A stretch of DNA of 64,000 nucleotides from G963677325 sp963810555 (lineage in GTDB: Bacteria > Bacteroidota > Bacteroidia > Bacteroidales > Prolixibacteraceae): the NCBI GenBank assembly GCA_963810555.1, contig CAWENX010000009.1, forward strand, positions 62,001-126,000, in the 5' to 3' direction. Position numbers and translations under genes: made by a program. How positions within the stretch are numbered: position 1 is the first letter of the stretch; each line of letters begins with the position of its first letter. Below are positions 26,314-36,661 of the stretch, one piece after another. Under the pieces are notes generated by a model that saw only the letters and a program-made list of their open reading frames with translations, did no database searches and had not been told where the DNA came from.

Positions 26314-28263
26314 TTATCTCCTGCGTTGTCCCTGTTGTTGTCTTTTAGCCATTTCATCCATCTTTTCCTGGAATTTTGACTTTTTGACCGGCATTTTTTG
26401 CTTTGCTTTTAATCGGGCATGGATTTGTTCTTCATTTACAATCTTCTTGAAAATGTACATCTGCACAAACGAAAGCACCAAAGAGAGGAAATAATATAAA
26501 CTTAAGCCGGAAGCATAACTGTTGAAAATGAAAAGAAACATGAGCGGCATCAGATACATCATTGTCTTCATTCCGGGCATCTGCTGAGTACCTGCAGAAG
26601 TCATTTCATTATTATATTTAACATAGAGAATGTTGGCAACAGTCATTAAGAGGCAAAACAAACTCACATGATTGCCATACATGGGAATTGTAAAAGGAAG
26701 TTTCATTATCGAGTCGTAGGACGAAAGGTCATGGGCCCATAAAAAGCTTTGTTGTCTTAATTCGATAGATATCGGGAAGAAATAAAACATGGCAACAAGA
26801 ATCGGCATTTGAAACAACATAGGCAGACATCCGCCCAGCGGATTTACACCCGCTTTTTTATACAAGGCCATTACTGCCTGCTGAGATTCAAGTTTTTTAT
26901 CCGGCCCATACTTCTTCTGTATCTCATCTATTTCAGGTTTCAACAGCCTCATCTTCGCCTGGGATATATAAGATTTATAAGTAAACGGGGTGATTATAAT
27001 CTTAATGTATATTGTCAACAATAATATTATCAGTCCAAAATTATTTATAAATCTCCTCAGGAAATCAAAGGCAGGGATCACGATCCATTTGTTGACATAT
27101 CCTATAACTGACCATCCGAGGTAAATTTCCTTATCAAGGCTGATATTATATTGTTTCAAAATATTATACTGGTTTGGCCCGAAATAGAATCTTGCCGGAA
27201 AATTCTCATTCCCTTTGGGATCCAGGGGGAGAGTCAAATCTGTCTTCATTTCGGAAACGAACAAGGTATCACTCTCTCCAAATGGTTTGGCACTTACGTT
27301 TCCATTCAAAAATGATTGGTCAGCTATAAGAACAGATGAGAAAAAGAGATCTTTGAAACTTACCCATTTTACCTTTGTAGATAATGTCTTTGATTCAGCC
27401 TTACCAACGGAAAGTTTATTAACATCATCTTCAAAATATTTATAATAGACTGTCGAATACCTGTCTTCGCCATATTTCGATATCTTCTCCTGCCTTGGCA
27501 TCTGTATAGACCATGATAAATCAACGAACTCCGAATTAGCTCCTGTTACTTTTTTCAGGCCTGAGGTACGGATATCAAAACCGACCATGTACGAATTATA
27601 TTTGAGAGTATAAATATATTCTATTGATACTCCTTCTTTGGTTTTCAGAGTTAAGCTCAGCGATTGTGATTTCCCGGGATTTTCTTCATTAAATTTTTCC
27701 CTTCCTTTCATGCCTTTAGGCACTGCCATTCCGGTCACTTCCAACAAAGTATCCTGCACCGAAGGAGTGAAATAAAGATTATCTGTTTGAATACTTTTAT
27801 TTTGTGAGAAAAAATTCAAACCAAAGTGGTTTTGATTCCCGTCAAAAAGTACCAACGGTTCTCCATTGTAACGTTTATAATTCTTTAAGTCAACCGAGTA
27901 AATCTTTCCGCCAAGGGTTGAAATTCTTACTTTCATCAGGTTATTTTCGAGAGTAATAAATTTCTGTGTTCCTTTAGCCGCTTCTGCAAATTCTCCATAC
28001 AGGCCCTTTAATTCTTCAGCTTCATTATTAACGGAGGAGGCAGGTGGGAGAACGGATGCCGGATTACTTTCACTTCCGGGGCCTTGGGATTCTCCTTTCC
28101 CAGTTTTCTCAAGCTCCTTTGCCTTTTGAGATTCAACTTGCGCAATTGAATCGGCTCTTCTTTTAGCAGCCTCAAGTTCTCGCTGGGACGGCTTGTTTAA
28201 ATAATTAAAGGTGATTAGAATAATAAATATAATGACTAAACCTGTGATTGTATTCCTGTCCAT
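26314..28263 (-). CDS. yidC: Membrane protein insertase YidC
   Basis: The 649-residue protein has the Gram-negative YidC layout: N-terminal membrane anchor (TGLVIIFIILITFNYL), Ser/Pro/Glu-rich linker, large periplasmic P1 domain (about 85-370), then the Oxa1-type core with five membrane helices (WIVIPAFDFLRRFINNFGLIILLLTIYIKIIITPF, GGCLPMLFQMPILVAMFYFFP, LSLYYFLSLVLSFVQMYIF) and a very basic C-terminal tail for ribosome binding. It inserts Sec-dependent and independent inner-membrane proteins. Microrepeats abut its stop codon. It lies directly after pyrG, a gene order common in Bacteroidota. Confidence 0.95.
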   Translation of the reverse strand: MDRNTITGLVIIFIILITFNYLNKPSQRELEAAKRRADSIAQVESQKAKELEKTGKGESQGPGSESNPASVLPPASSVNNEAEELKGLYGEFAEAAKGTQKFITLENNLMKVRISTLGGKIYSVDLKNYKRYNGEPLVLFDGNQNHFGLNFFSQNKSIQTDNLYFTPSVQDTLLEVTGMAVPKGMKGREKFNEENPGKSQSLSLTLKTKEGVSIEYIYTLKYNSYMVGFDIRTSGLKKVTGANSEFVDLSWSIQMPRQEKISKYGEDRYSTVYYKYFEDDVNKLSVGKAESKTLSTKVKWVSFKDLFFSSVLIADQSFLNGNVSAKPFGESDTLFVSEMKTDLTLPLDPKGNENFPARFYFGPNQYNILKQYNISLDKEIYLGWSVIGYVNKWIVIPAFDFLRRFINNFGLIILLLTIYIKIIITPFTYKSYISQAKMRLLKPEIDEIQKKYGPDKKLESQQAVMALYKKAGVNPLGGCLPMLFQMPILVAMFYFFPISIELRQQSFLWAHDLSSYDSIMKLPFTIPMYGNHVSLFCLLMTVANILYVKYNNEMTSAGTQQMPGMKTMMYLMPLMFLFIFNSYASGLSLYYFLSLVLSFVQMYIFKKIVNEEQIHARLKAKQKMPVKKSKFQEKMDEMAKRQQQGQRRR

Positions 28264-28334
28264 TTTTTAAATTTCACGAATTTTCTATTGTTTCAGAGTC
28301 CTCTTATCGCTGTTCGTTGTTCACTGATTACTGA

Positions 28335-29941
28335 TTATTTGTTTTCAAGCACCGCTTTTATAAATGCAACAAACAGTGGATGGGGTCTTAATACAGTACT
28401 GCTGTACTCGGGATGAAACTGTACACCGATATACCATGGATGACCGGCAAGTTCAACGACTTCGACTAATTTTGTATCCGGATTTATTCCTACGGCTCTC
28501 ATTCCGGCATCTTCGAATTTCTTAAGATAAACGTCATTAAATTCATATCGATGCCTGTGCCTTTCCATAATTTTCAATTTTCCATATGCATCATATACCT
28601 TACTGTCTTTCTTCAAATTACAGGCATATGCGCCAAGACGCATTGTCCCTCCTTTGTCAATAATCTGTTTTTGTTCTTCCATTAAATCAATAACAGGATA
28701 ATTTGTTTCAGGATTCATTTCAGTTGAATCGGCCCCGCACATCTTAAGTATATTCCTGGCAAATTCAACAACTGCAATCTGCATTCCAAGGCAAATTCCA
28801 AAGAATGGCAATTTATTCTCTCTTGCATATTTAGCTCCTAAAATTTTCCCTTCTATCCCGCGCAGCCCAAAACCGGGAGCAATAAGTATCCCGGAACAGT
28901 TCTTCAGTTTTTTCTGTATATTTTCAGAATGTAATCCGTTCTGAATGAATCCATTCCACATTAACACGACATTCGTTCGCTGCCCCGGCATGTATCAGAG
29001 CCTCTGCAATCGATTTATAGGCATCCTTCAATTCAACATATTTGCCGATAAGGGCTATAGTTACTTCTCTTTTGGGATTTTTATACCGGTACAGGAATTC
29101 ATTCCAGTTTTTCAACTCAGGCGATTGACCTAAAGGTAATCCGAGCTTTTTCAAAACAATCTCATCCAGTTTTTCTTCTTTCATCCGGATTGGAACCTCG
29201 TATATTGTCGAAACATCGATGGATTCTATTACCGCCTCCTTATTTACGTTACAAAACAAGGCAACCTTTTCTTTCAGTCCGGGTGAAAGCACATGTTCTG
29301 TCCTCAGAACCAAAACATCAGGTTGAACGCCATTTTCCAGAAGAGCCTTGACGGAGTGTTGCGTCGGTTTGGTTTTTAATTCTCCGGATGCAGCAAAGAA
29401 ACGGAACAAGTGTCAGATGTATAAATAATGCATCTCCACCCATTTCCCATTTTAATTGTCTTACGGCTTCTATATAAGGTAATGATTCTATATCTCCTAC
29501 AGTTCCCCCTATTTCTGAAATTACAACATCAAATTTCTTCTTGGAACCTAAATATTTGATATAACGCTTGATTTCATCAGTGATATGAGGAATTATCTGA
29601 ACTGTTTTACCAAGATAATCACCTCGTCGCTCTTTGTTGATCACAGATTGATATATCCTGCCGGTGGTTACATTATTAGCTTTTGAGGTGGGAGAATTAA
29701 GAAATCTTTCATAATGTCCAAGATCCAGATCGGTTTCAGCACCATCCTCAGTAACATAACATTCGCCATGTTCGTAGGGATTTAAAGTTCCGGGATCAAC
29801 ATTAATATAGGGATCCAGTTTTTGAATGGTCACTTTATAACCTCTCGACTGTAGCAATTTCGCCAGGGATGAAGCCACGATCCCTTTCCCTAATGATGAA
29901 GTAACTCCTCCTGTAACAAATATATATTTCGTTGAGGTCAA
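28335..29941 (-). pseudogene. pyrG: CTP synthase PyrG, with two frame-breaking single-base insertions
   Basis: Three overlapping frames together give a full CTP synthase of 534 residues: synthetase domain (YIFVTGGVTSSLGKGI, LDPYINVDPGTLNPYEHGE), linker, and class I amidotransferase domain (PGFGLRGIEGK, nucleophile Cys in FFGICLGMQ, HPEYSS). The first break is one extra base near 29394-29396 (after LVPFL); the second is an extra base near 28926 (before ENIQKKL). Removing both restores a length divisible by three. All active residues survive and the gene is normally essential for CTP synthesis, so sequence error is more likely than real loss. Confidence 0.9.
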
Positions 29942-30071
29942 CTGATTAATTAAAAATTAATGATCGCTTATATAATTCCTTTGAGCAGGCAAAAATAATT
30001 AAAATAAGGATGTTAAAAAAAGACTTATTTAACCGAGGAGCCCACAACCCTCTTTATACTTCCCAACTTTT

Positions 30072-30106
30072 TGAATCACTGATCACTGATCACTGATCAC
30101 TAATTT
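30072..30106. repeat. CACTGAT heptamer array overlapping the end of the DUF349 gene
   Basis: Four ATCACTG heptamer units run into the stop codon of the DUF349 gene. The same heptamer type occurs at 28319-28340, 46411-46452 and 56311-56330, always next to a gene end. Confidence 0.75.
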
Positions 30107-32478
30107 TCATCCTGTTCATCGATTATTTTTATTTTCGCTTTTAAATAATCGATCTGAGATTTGATCTTATCAATCTGTGCATTAACTCCTTGTATCAAAG
30201 ATTGAGCTCCCTTGCTTGAACCAAAAAATCCGACATTATTGGCAAGGGTATTCATATCGCCTTCCAATTGTTTAAGATGTTGCAAACAGCGGTCACGTTC
30301 TGAATTGATTTTACCCCATCCGCCGGGCAGAGAGGCCCAATGTTCAATCTTGCTTTTAAACTTGTAAAGCATTACATCCTGATCATCTAATTTTAATTTG
30401 TTAAACTGAGCCTCAATTAAACGATGATAACGGGATTGAATCTCTTCTTTTTTGCGGAAAGGCACAAATCCTATTTCAGACCATCGATCCTGAAATCTTT
30501 TTAACATTTCAAGACTTTCTTTTGTATCTCCGGTAGGCTTAAAAGATTCAATTTCAGTAAGAAGGTCCTTTTTTGCCTTGTAATTTTCATCCTGGTCACC
30601 TGTAACTCCGGAAAAATGTTGGGTCTTCCGGCTAAAAAATTCATCACAGGAAGTTCGAAATCTTTTCCAGATCAGTTCTGATTGTTTTCTTGGCACCGGA
30701 CCGACTTCTTTCCATTTCTTTTGTAAGGTGATTAATTTATCTGTGGTAGCTTTCCAATCATCGCTGTCTTTAAGAATTTCAGCCTGCTCACAGATTTCTA
30801 TCTTTAAAGCCAGATTCTTATTAAGTTGTTCCTTGCTTTTATTCCAGAAATTCCTTTTATTTCGAAAAAACGCATCATTGGCTACCCTGAATCGTTCCCA
30901 GATTTTTGCATTTTCTTTCCGTGGTCCAAAGCCGGATTTTTTCCATTCATCCTGTAAAGCTAATATCTTATCTGTAACATCATTCCAATCACGTGGATTA
31001 TCAGATTCAAATCCCGTATATTCCTCAGCTTTTTCACAAAGATCAATTTTCTTTTGCAACAGCTCTTTTTGCAAAGCGCGTTCCTGCTCAAAATATTGTT
31101 GATAACGCTTGTTTATGGATGAAGTGGCTGTCTTAAAACGATCCCATAATTCCTGTTTGTTTTCACGCGGTACAGGACCAATTTCTCTCCACGATTCATG
31201 TAATTTCTGAAGTTCTCTGAACAAGGATATTACGTCTGAATTACTTAAAGATAAGTCTTCAGCTTTTTTACAAAGTTCCTGTTTAAGATCCATATTTCTT
31301 TTCAGGTCAAGGTCCCGTAATTCACGATTAATTTTTACATAATCATAAAAAAGCTCGACGTGATAATGATAATTTTCCCAAAGGTCTTTTACTCTGTTTT
31401 GGGGAACCTGACCAATTTTTCTCCATCTTTCCTGTAAATCGTTGAATTCCTGAAAAGTGACATTCAATGATTCTTCCCGGTTAATCAGTGATTTTATTTC
31501 ATCAATTATGGCTGACTTTTTCCGGTAATTCTCTTCTTTGACTACATCCTGCTTTTTATTTACCTCAGCCCTAAGGTTTTTGTATTCCTTCAGAAGTTCT
31601 TTAAGCTCAAATTCCAATGGATCAGGTTCAGGCTCAAATACTTCATCTTCATTTCCTTCTGCGATAAAGGCCTGTTTCAATTGCTGTATTTCAGCATTTC
31701 TCAGTTTATAATAAGATGCTTTAATAGCTTCAACCTTCGTCCTGATCTCTTCAGCCGGAATTTCGCTTATCATCTTTCTTAGAGTACTGATCAACTGAAC
31801 CTTACTATATGTGGAATAATCGTGATCACCCAGGTCTGTAAATTCAGTATCACTTTCTTCTGACACTTCGTCATCATCACCTGATAATTCTTCTGTAGTT
31901 GAAAGAACCATCCCTTCATCTGAAGATTTGCTCTCTTTTATATCTCCGGCATCAGGTTTTTCCTCCTCAACAGCAGATTCCATTGTAGAGACGTGATTTA
32001 TCGCGACTGTTTGAGCAATCGAATCATTATCGGAAATTCCTTCAGTATCGGGTGACGTTTTCTCATCTGATACAGTTTTCTTCGTCCTCCCCGGTTTCTT
32101 TTTTGAGGAAGGTTCCATCGGTGATTTTGAAACCTGATCCTCATCCTTTTCAATTGAATTCTGATTACTGGATTTGGTCAATTCTTCCTCAGATTCGGGA
32201 CTTTCTTCTTCTTTTGATTCTTTTAATTCTTCGCTTACGGATTGGATTTTAATTTCTTCATCAATATCCGAATTGAGATTCTCAAACTCCTCTGGATCTG
32301 CAGTATTTTCAGATAAAGATTCATAATCAGAAATAACAGAATCATCAGATATATCAGATATTTCTTTAAATTCACCTAAATCAGCAGCTTCATTATTATC
32401 ACTGCTCTCAATATTATTAAGAGATTCAGTCTCCTCAAATGAAGCGTTTTTTCCCAATTCGTAAGATTCCATCATCAT
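30100..32478 (-). CDS. DUF349 repeat protein with acidic N-terminal region
   Basis: The 792-residue protein has a low-complexity Glu/Asp/Ser-rich N-terminal third (residues 1-230) and then five to six DUF349 repeats with the unit (L)..RW(K/R)EIGPVPR...LW.RFK (for example WREIGPVPRENKQELWDRF, WKEVGPVPRKQSELIWKRF). A C-terminal coiled coil follows (LEGDMNTLANN...IDYLKAKIKIID). There are no membrane segments. DUF349 proteins in Bacteroidota are large, abundant and of unknown role; a structural or nucleic-acid-linked function has been guessed. A repeat-derived segment TVAINHVSTM lies in frame (31984-32011). Confidence 0.85.
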   Translation of the reverse strand: MMMESYELGKNASFEETESLNNIESSDNNEAADLGEFKEISDISDDSVISDYESLSENTADPEEFENLNSDIDEEIKIQSVSEELKESKEEESPESEEELTKSSNQNSIEKDEDQVSKSPMEPSSKKKPGRTKKTVSDEKTSPDTEGISDNDSIAQTVAINHVSTMESAVEEEKPDAGDIKESKSSDEGMVLSTTEELSGDDDEVSEESDTEFTDLGDHDYSTYSKVQLISTLRKMISEIPAEEIRTKVEAIKASYYKLRNAEIQQLKQAFIAEGNEDEVFEPEPDPLEFELKELLKEYKNLRAEVNKKQDVVKEENYRKKSAIIDEIKSLINREESLNVTFQEFNDLQERWRKIGQVPQNRVKDLWENYHYHVELFYDYVKINRELRDLDLKRNMDLKQELCKKAEDLSLSNSDVISLFRELQKLHESWREIGPVPRENKQELWDRFKTATSSINKRYQQYFEQERALQKELLQKKIDLCEKAEEYTGFESDNPRDWNDVTDKILALQDEWKKSGFGPRKENAKIWERFRVANDAFFRNKRNFWNKSKEQLNKNLALKIEICEQAEILKDSDDWKATTDKLITLQKKWKEVGPVPRKQSELIWKRFRTSCDEFFSRKTQHFSGVTGDQDENYKAKKDLLTEIESFKPTGDTKESLEMLKRFQDRWSEIGFVPFRKKEEIQSRYHRLIEAQFNKLKLDDQDVMLYKFKSKIEHWASLPGGWGKINSERDRCLQHLKQLEGDMNTLANNVGFFGSSKGAQSLIQGVNAQIDKIKSQIDYLKAKIKIIDEQDEN
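31984..32011. repeat. In-frame GACGCGATT-type palindrome in the DUF349 gene (degenerate)
   Basis: TGTAGAGACGTGATTTATCG is a mutated copy of the palindrome at 43541 and 48938. It encodes VAINHVSTM, close to the RDAINRVST read from better copies, in the acidic disordered region. Confidence 0.75.
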
Positions 32479-32673
32479 TCACTTTACAGCCCGCAAGCCT
32501 CATTAGTACAATATAAAATATTTTTGTACGAAAATAGGTATTTACAAGGGAATCCTCAAAATATTCAAAAACTTATTTTCAAATACTCCTGACGGTACAT
32601 CAACATAACTTGTCCCGATCCTTCGGGATCAGCACATCACCTCATCATTATTCCAATATTTGTAAAAAAAGCT

Positions 32674-32883
32674 ATGACAACAATAATAATTGACGATAAG
32701 TCAGCAGGAGCTAAAAAGATGATTGAGTTTGTTGAAACCCTGCCTTACGCAATAATCATTGATGACCGGGAACCTGGACTGTCATCAAAAAAATCAATGG
32801 AAGAGGCTGGAGAAGGCAAAACAAAAGAGATTAAAGAAATTGGCAAATATTTCGATACTATCCGCAAAAGGTTCAATGTATAG
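32674..32883 (+). CDS. Small antitoxin-like protein upstream of a YafQ-type toxin remnant
   Basis: The 69-residue protein (MTTIIIDDKSAGAKKMIEFV...) has an N-terminal strand TTIIIDDKS and helical, charged C-terminal half (EEAGEGKTKEIKEIGKYFD), the pattern of short antitoxins paired with RelE/YafQ toxins in Bacteroidota. Its TAG stop overlaps the ATG of the toxin frame (ATG at 32876), the usual translational coupling. It is intact although the toxin gene is broken. A CCCGATCCTTCGGG palindrome lies upstream at 32618-32631. Confidence 0.6.
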   Translation: MTTIIIDDKSAGAKKMIEFVETLPYAIIIDDREPGLSSKKSMEEAGEGKTKEIKEIGKYFDTIRKRFNV

Positions 32884-33149
32884 GATTAAAGTTACCAAGT
32901 AAATATGATCAGGAGATTTTCAAATGTATGAAGAGAGGATTAGACCTTGATTTGTTTGAAAAATTGGTTCATCATCTCAAAGACTATGGAACAGTGCCGC
33001 CAAAACATAAACCACATATATTATCCGGAAACATGCAGGGCTATTGGGAATGTCATATTAAATCAGATTAGCTCCTGATCTGGCTGAAAGTTGAAGATAA
33101 TCGAACCATTACCCTTATCGGTAACGGAACCCATTCCGACATCTTCTGA
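32876..33149 (+). pseudogene. YafQ/RelE-type toxin, inactivated
   Basis: The frames rebuild a toxin of about 90 residues: MYRIKVT at the start, KYDQEIFKCMKRGLDLDLFEKL, GNMQGYWECHIKSD, and the end LLIWLKVEDNRTITLIGNGTHSDIF. The last two parts carry the family's C-terminal His (GTHSD) and the ECHI motif typical of YafQ. One frameshift lies near 32899 and an in-frame TAG at 33070-33072 replaces what should be the conserved Trp after KSD. A single base change restores TGG. The active toxin is therefore not made, while the antitoxin remains. Confidence 0.75.
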
Positions 33150-33270
33150 CAACCGGTCTGTTAATTCTTAATTCCCCCTCTCTCCTGAGCCGACCTGTAA
33201 ATTAATTATTTTCAATCAAGAAGCTTGTAATTGTTTAATCCAAATCAAATCCGTATCAAAACAGATTCAT

Positions 33271-33371
33271 CTCCAGTGTTTATTCGTAGATTATTCGTAG
33301 TTTATTCGTAGATCATTCGTATATTATACGAATAAAGTACGAATATATAACCAATAATCTACGAATAAACT
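33271..33371. repeat. ~100 bp palindromic repeat, copy 2 of 3
   Basis: CTCCAGTGTT then TTATTCGTAGA units and their inverse; the left arm is nearly identical to copy 1 over 50 bases and the right arm has drifted (GAATATATAACC). The surrounding 33150-33564 gap holds no gene; the palindrome lies about 195 bases before the htpG start. Confidence 0.9.
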
Positions 33372-33564
33372 ATGGCTGTAATATGGAAATAAATAAGGGA
33401 AATCATATCGATGACAGAGAGGATTGCCATTTTTTCAATTTTTATCTTTGTTCTTGCAGATTTTTCAGTCTGAATCTGACATATCGACAGTAAATCAATT
33501 GTGGCACAACCTTTGATTTCAGCCCTTCGTAAAATAGAACCTTTTAATTATAAATATTCAAGTT

Positions 33565-35624
33565 ATGAAAGGAACAATTGGCGTAACCAGCGAAAACCTG
33601 TTTCCCATTATTAAAAAATTTCTTTATTCGGATCACGATATATTTCTTCGTGAAATTATTTCCAATGCCGTGGATGCAACACAAAAATTGAAAACCGTTG
33701 CATAAGTCTGGAAAGTACAAGGGAGATGTTGAGGGGCTTAAAGTAGGGTTTCAGTTGACAAAAAGGAAAAAACTATTACAGTTTCTGACAACGGGATAGG
33801 GATGACATCAGAAGAAGTTGAGAAGTTATATTAACCAGATTGCTTTTTCAGGGGCTAATGAATTTCTGGAAAAGTATAAAAATGATGCCAATGCAATTAT
33901 AGGACATTTTGGACTTGGTTTTTATTCGTCTTTTATGGTTTCCGAAAAAGTTGAAATCATAACCCGATCATATCTTGAGGATGCAAAACCAGTCAGATGG
34001 GAATGTGACGGTTCCCTGGATTATCGTTCTGGAAGAAACTGAAAAACGAGGATGTCGGAACCGATATTATGATGCATATCAATACAGATTCAAAGGAGTT
34101 TCTGGAAGAAAACAAGTATTTCGGAAATGCTTGAATAAATATTGTAAGTTTTTACCTGTTCCTGTGGTTTTTGGAAAGAAGAAAGAATGGAAGGATGGAA
34201 AATATGTTGATACTGAAGAAGATAACCAGATAAATGATACTGCTCCGGCGTGGACAAAAAAACCTGTGGATTTAAAGGATGAGGATTACAGGAATTTCTA
34301 TCATAAGCTTTATCCGATGGCTGAAGATCCTCTTTTCAATATTCACCTGAATGTCGATTATCCGTTCAATCTGACAGGAATTCTTTATTTCCCCAAAATT
34401 AAAAAACAATTTTGAAGTTCAGAAAAATAAAATCCAGCTTGTATTGCAACCAGGTTTTTGTAACCGATTCAGTGGAAGGAATCGTTCCCGAATTTTTAAC
34501 GCTGTCTGCATGGAGTGCTCGATTCGCCTGATATTCCTTTAAATGTTTCGCGTTCGTATCTTCAAAGCGATTCAAATGTGAAGAAGATCAGCAGTCACAT
34601 TAACAAAAAAGTTGCTGACCGGCTGACCAGGAATTTTCAAGGAAAACCGCGACGGAATTCGAGGAAAAGTGGAATGATTTGAAGATTTTCATAGAATACG
34701 GAATGCTGACCGAAGAGAAATTTTATGAACGGGCACTTAAATTCTTCCTGTTTCAAAAATACCGACGGTAAATATTTTACCTTGGAAGAATATGAAAATC
34801 TAATTGACGCCGATCAAACCGATAAGGATAAAAACCTTATTTATCTGTACGCAACAGATAAAGAGGAACAGTTTAGTTTTATTGAAGCTGCAAAAGATAA
34901 AGGTTATGATGTTCTCCTGATGAATGATGTTTTGGCACCCCACTAATGAATAATTTTGAACAAAAATTTGCCAACAAACATTTTGTACGTGTTGATGCCG
35001 ATGTTGTTGACAAACTGATTGTAAAGGAAAAAGAAACAGAAAGCACTAACTTTCCCTGGAAGAAAAAAATGAATTAAGCCCTATTTTTCAGGCCATCGTT
35101 CCCAAAGAAAGCGGTCAATTTATTGTTGACTTCCAGGATCTTGGTGAAAACGGCTCTCCAATGGTCATCACCCAAAACGAGTTTATGCGCCGGATGAAAG
35201 ATATGTCGAAAATTCAAAACGGAATGAGTTTTTACGGGGATTTGCCGACAAGCTATAATTTGGTCGTAAATATTGCTCATCCTTTGGTCAAACGCGTAAT
35301 TGATGAAAAGAACGAGCAATATCGGAAGAATTGAAAGCTATCCAACCGGAGATTGATAAATATAAAAAGGAGCTTGAGTCTTTGAAAAAATTAAAAGAGG
35401 GCAAAAAAGACGAGGAAATTCCACAGGAGGAAAAAGATCTTTTAAAAGAGACAGAGGATAAAATCGCAAAACTGCAGGAATCTAAACGCCAAAAACTTGA
35501 AGCTTTCGGATCAGGGAATTCGTTCGCAAAAGAACTTGTCGATCTGGCATTGTTGGCAAATAATATGCTGAAGGGAGAAGCGTTGAACAATTTTGTTAAA
35601 AGAAGCGTGGAATTGATAAAATGA
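33565..35624 (+). pseudogene. htpG: HSP90 chaperone HtpG, broken by ten or more frameshifts
   Basis: The pieces give a full HtpG of about 685 residues in order: LREIISNAVDATQKLK, VSDNGIGMTSEEVEK, GHFGLGFYSSFMVS (ATPase motifs), FNLTGILYFPKI, QVFVTDSVEGIVPEFL, and the C-terminal dimer region KRVIDEKNEQ...LALLANNMLKGEAL. HtpG is the bacterial Hsp90. Breaks fall near 33700, 33748, 33828, 34025, 34125, 34400, 34435, 34511, 34640, 34745, 34942, 35052 and 35332. No substitution-type stop is needed to explain them. Either this is local poor consensus or a very fresh pseudogene. Confidence 0.9.
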
Positions 35625-35862
35625 TGTACTGATGTGCTAATGTGCTGATTAATAAGTTTCAGAGTTTCACAGTTTCAGGATAAGGTGAAAGATTTAATAA
35701 TTAAATTAAAACGCTGAAAGATTGGAACGCCGGAACACTGAAACTTTTGAATTTTATTCTTCCAAACTTTAATTCCGATTTTTTTATAATCAGGGAGGCA
35801 TTTTTTGTTAAATTTGTTTAACTTTCTATGACGTTTGCGTTTAAATTTCAGAAAAATTAAAT

Positions 35863-36652
35863 ATGGTCAAAAGAATTGTTATTCGTACTGCTGGCAGGTT
35901 GTTTTCAATTTACTATGGCACAGGATTTATCTTTATATCAGAAAAAAGTATACCGTTCAAAATCAGGGCAGGAATTGAAATATCGTATACTTTATCCGGA
36001 AAATTATATGCCGGGAAAGAAGTATTCCCGTTTTATTTTCCTGCACGGTGCCGGAGAACGCGGCAATGATAATGAAAAACAAGTTTATGCATGGCTCCGA
36101 TCTTTTTCTGATTCGGTCAAACAGGGAAAAGTATCCTGCAATAGTATTATTTCCGCAATGTCCTGAAGGCAAAAGCTGGGCATCTTTAGATATTCGGACT
36201 GGAGAAGGAGGAAGAAAAATTTACAATCGCCCTGACGGAACTAAACCGGGAGAGATGGCAGTTTGCTGAATGGTTTAATTAAAGAAATATGTAAGAAAGA
36301 AAAGGTTGATAAGAAAAGGATTTATATAATGGGATTGTCTATGGGTGGATTCGGGACACTTGAAATGTTGTATTTATACCCAAAAACATTTGCGGCTGCT
36401 GTGCCCATTTGCGGAGGACACTTGACAAATCTTGCTTCCAAATATGCTAAACAAGTACCCGTTTGGCTATTCCATGGAGCAAAAGACAGTGTTGTTCCGG
36501 TTGATTTTTCGCGGGATCTTTATGCCAGATTAAAAGAATTGGGTGCAGAGGTTAAGTATACTGAATTTCCCGAGGCAAATCATGACAGTTGGACAAGTAC
36601 GTTTGCCACGCCTGAACTTTTGCCGTGGATCTTTTCACATCACAGAAAATAA
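35863..36652 (+). pseudogene. Secreted alpha/beta-hydrolase (esterase, PHB-depolymerase-like), three frameshifts
   Basis: The restored frame begins MVKR then LLFVLLAGCFQFTMAQ (lipoprotein-like signal), then YRILYPENY, FIFLHGAGERGNDN (oxyanion His-Gly), the nucleophile elbow GLSMGGFG, an acid residue near GAKDSVVPV and the His in EANHDSW. That is a complete Ser-Asp-His triad. Frame changes are needed near 35874, 36130 and 36259. The length of about 262 residues fits the family. The same indel pattern occurs in htpG just before it. The GroES-like gene follows after nine bases. Confidence 0.8.
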
Positions 36653-36661
36653 ACTTTAATT

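Noticed and set aside
33565..35624. Programmed frameshifting in htpG
   Set aside because: Ten or more breaks with no shared slippery motif cannot be recoding; indels or decay explain them better.
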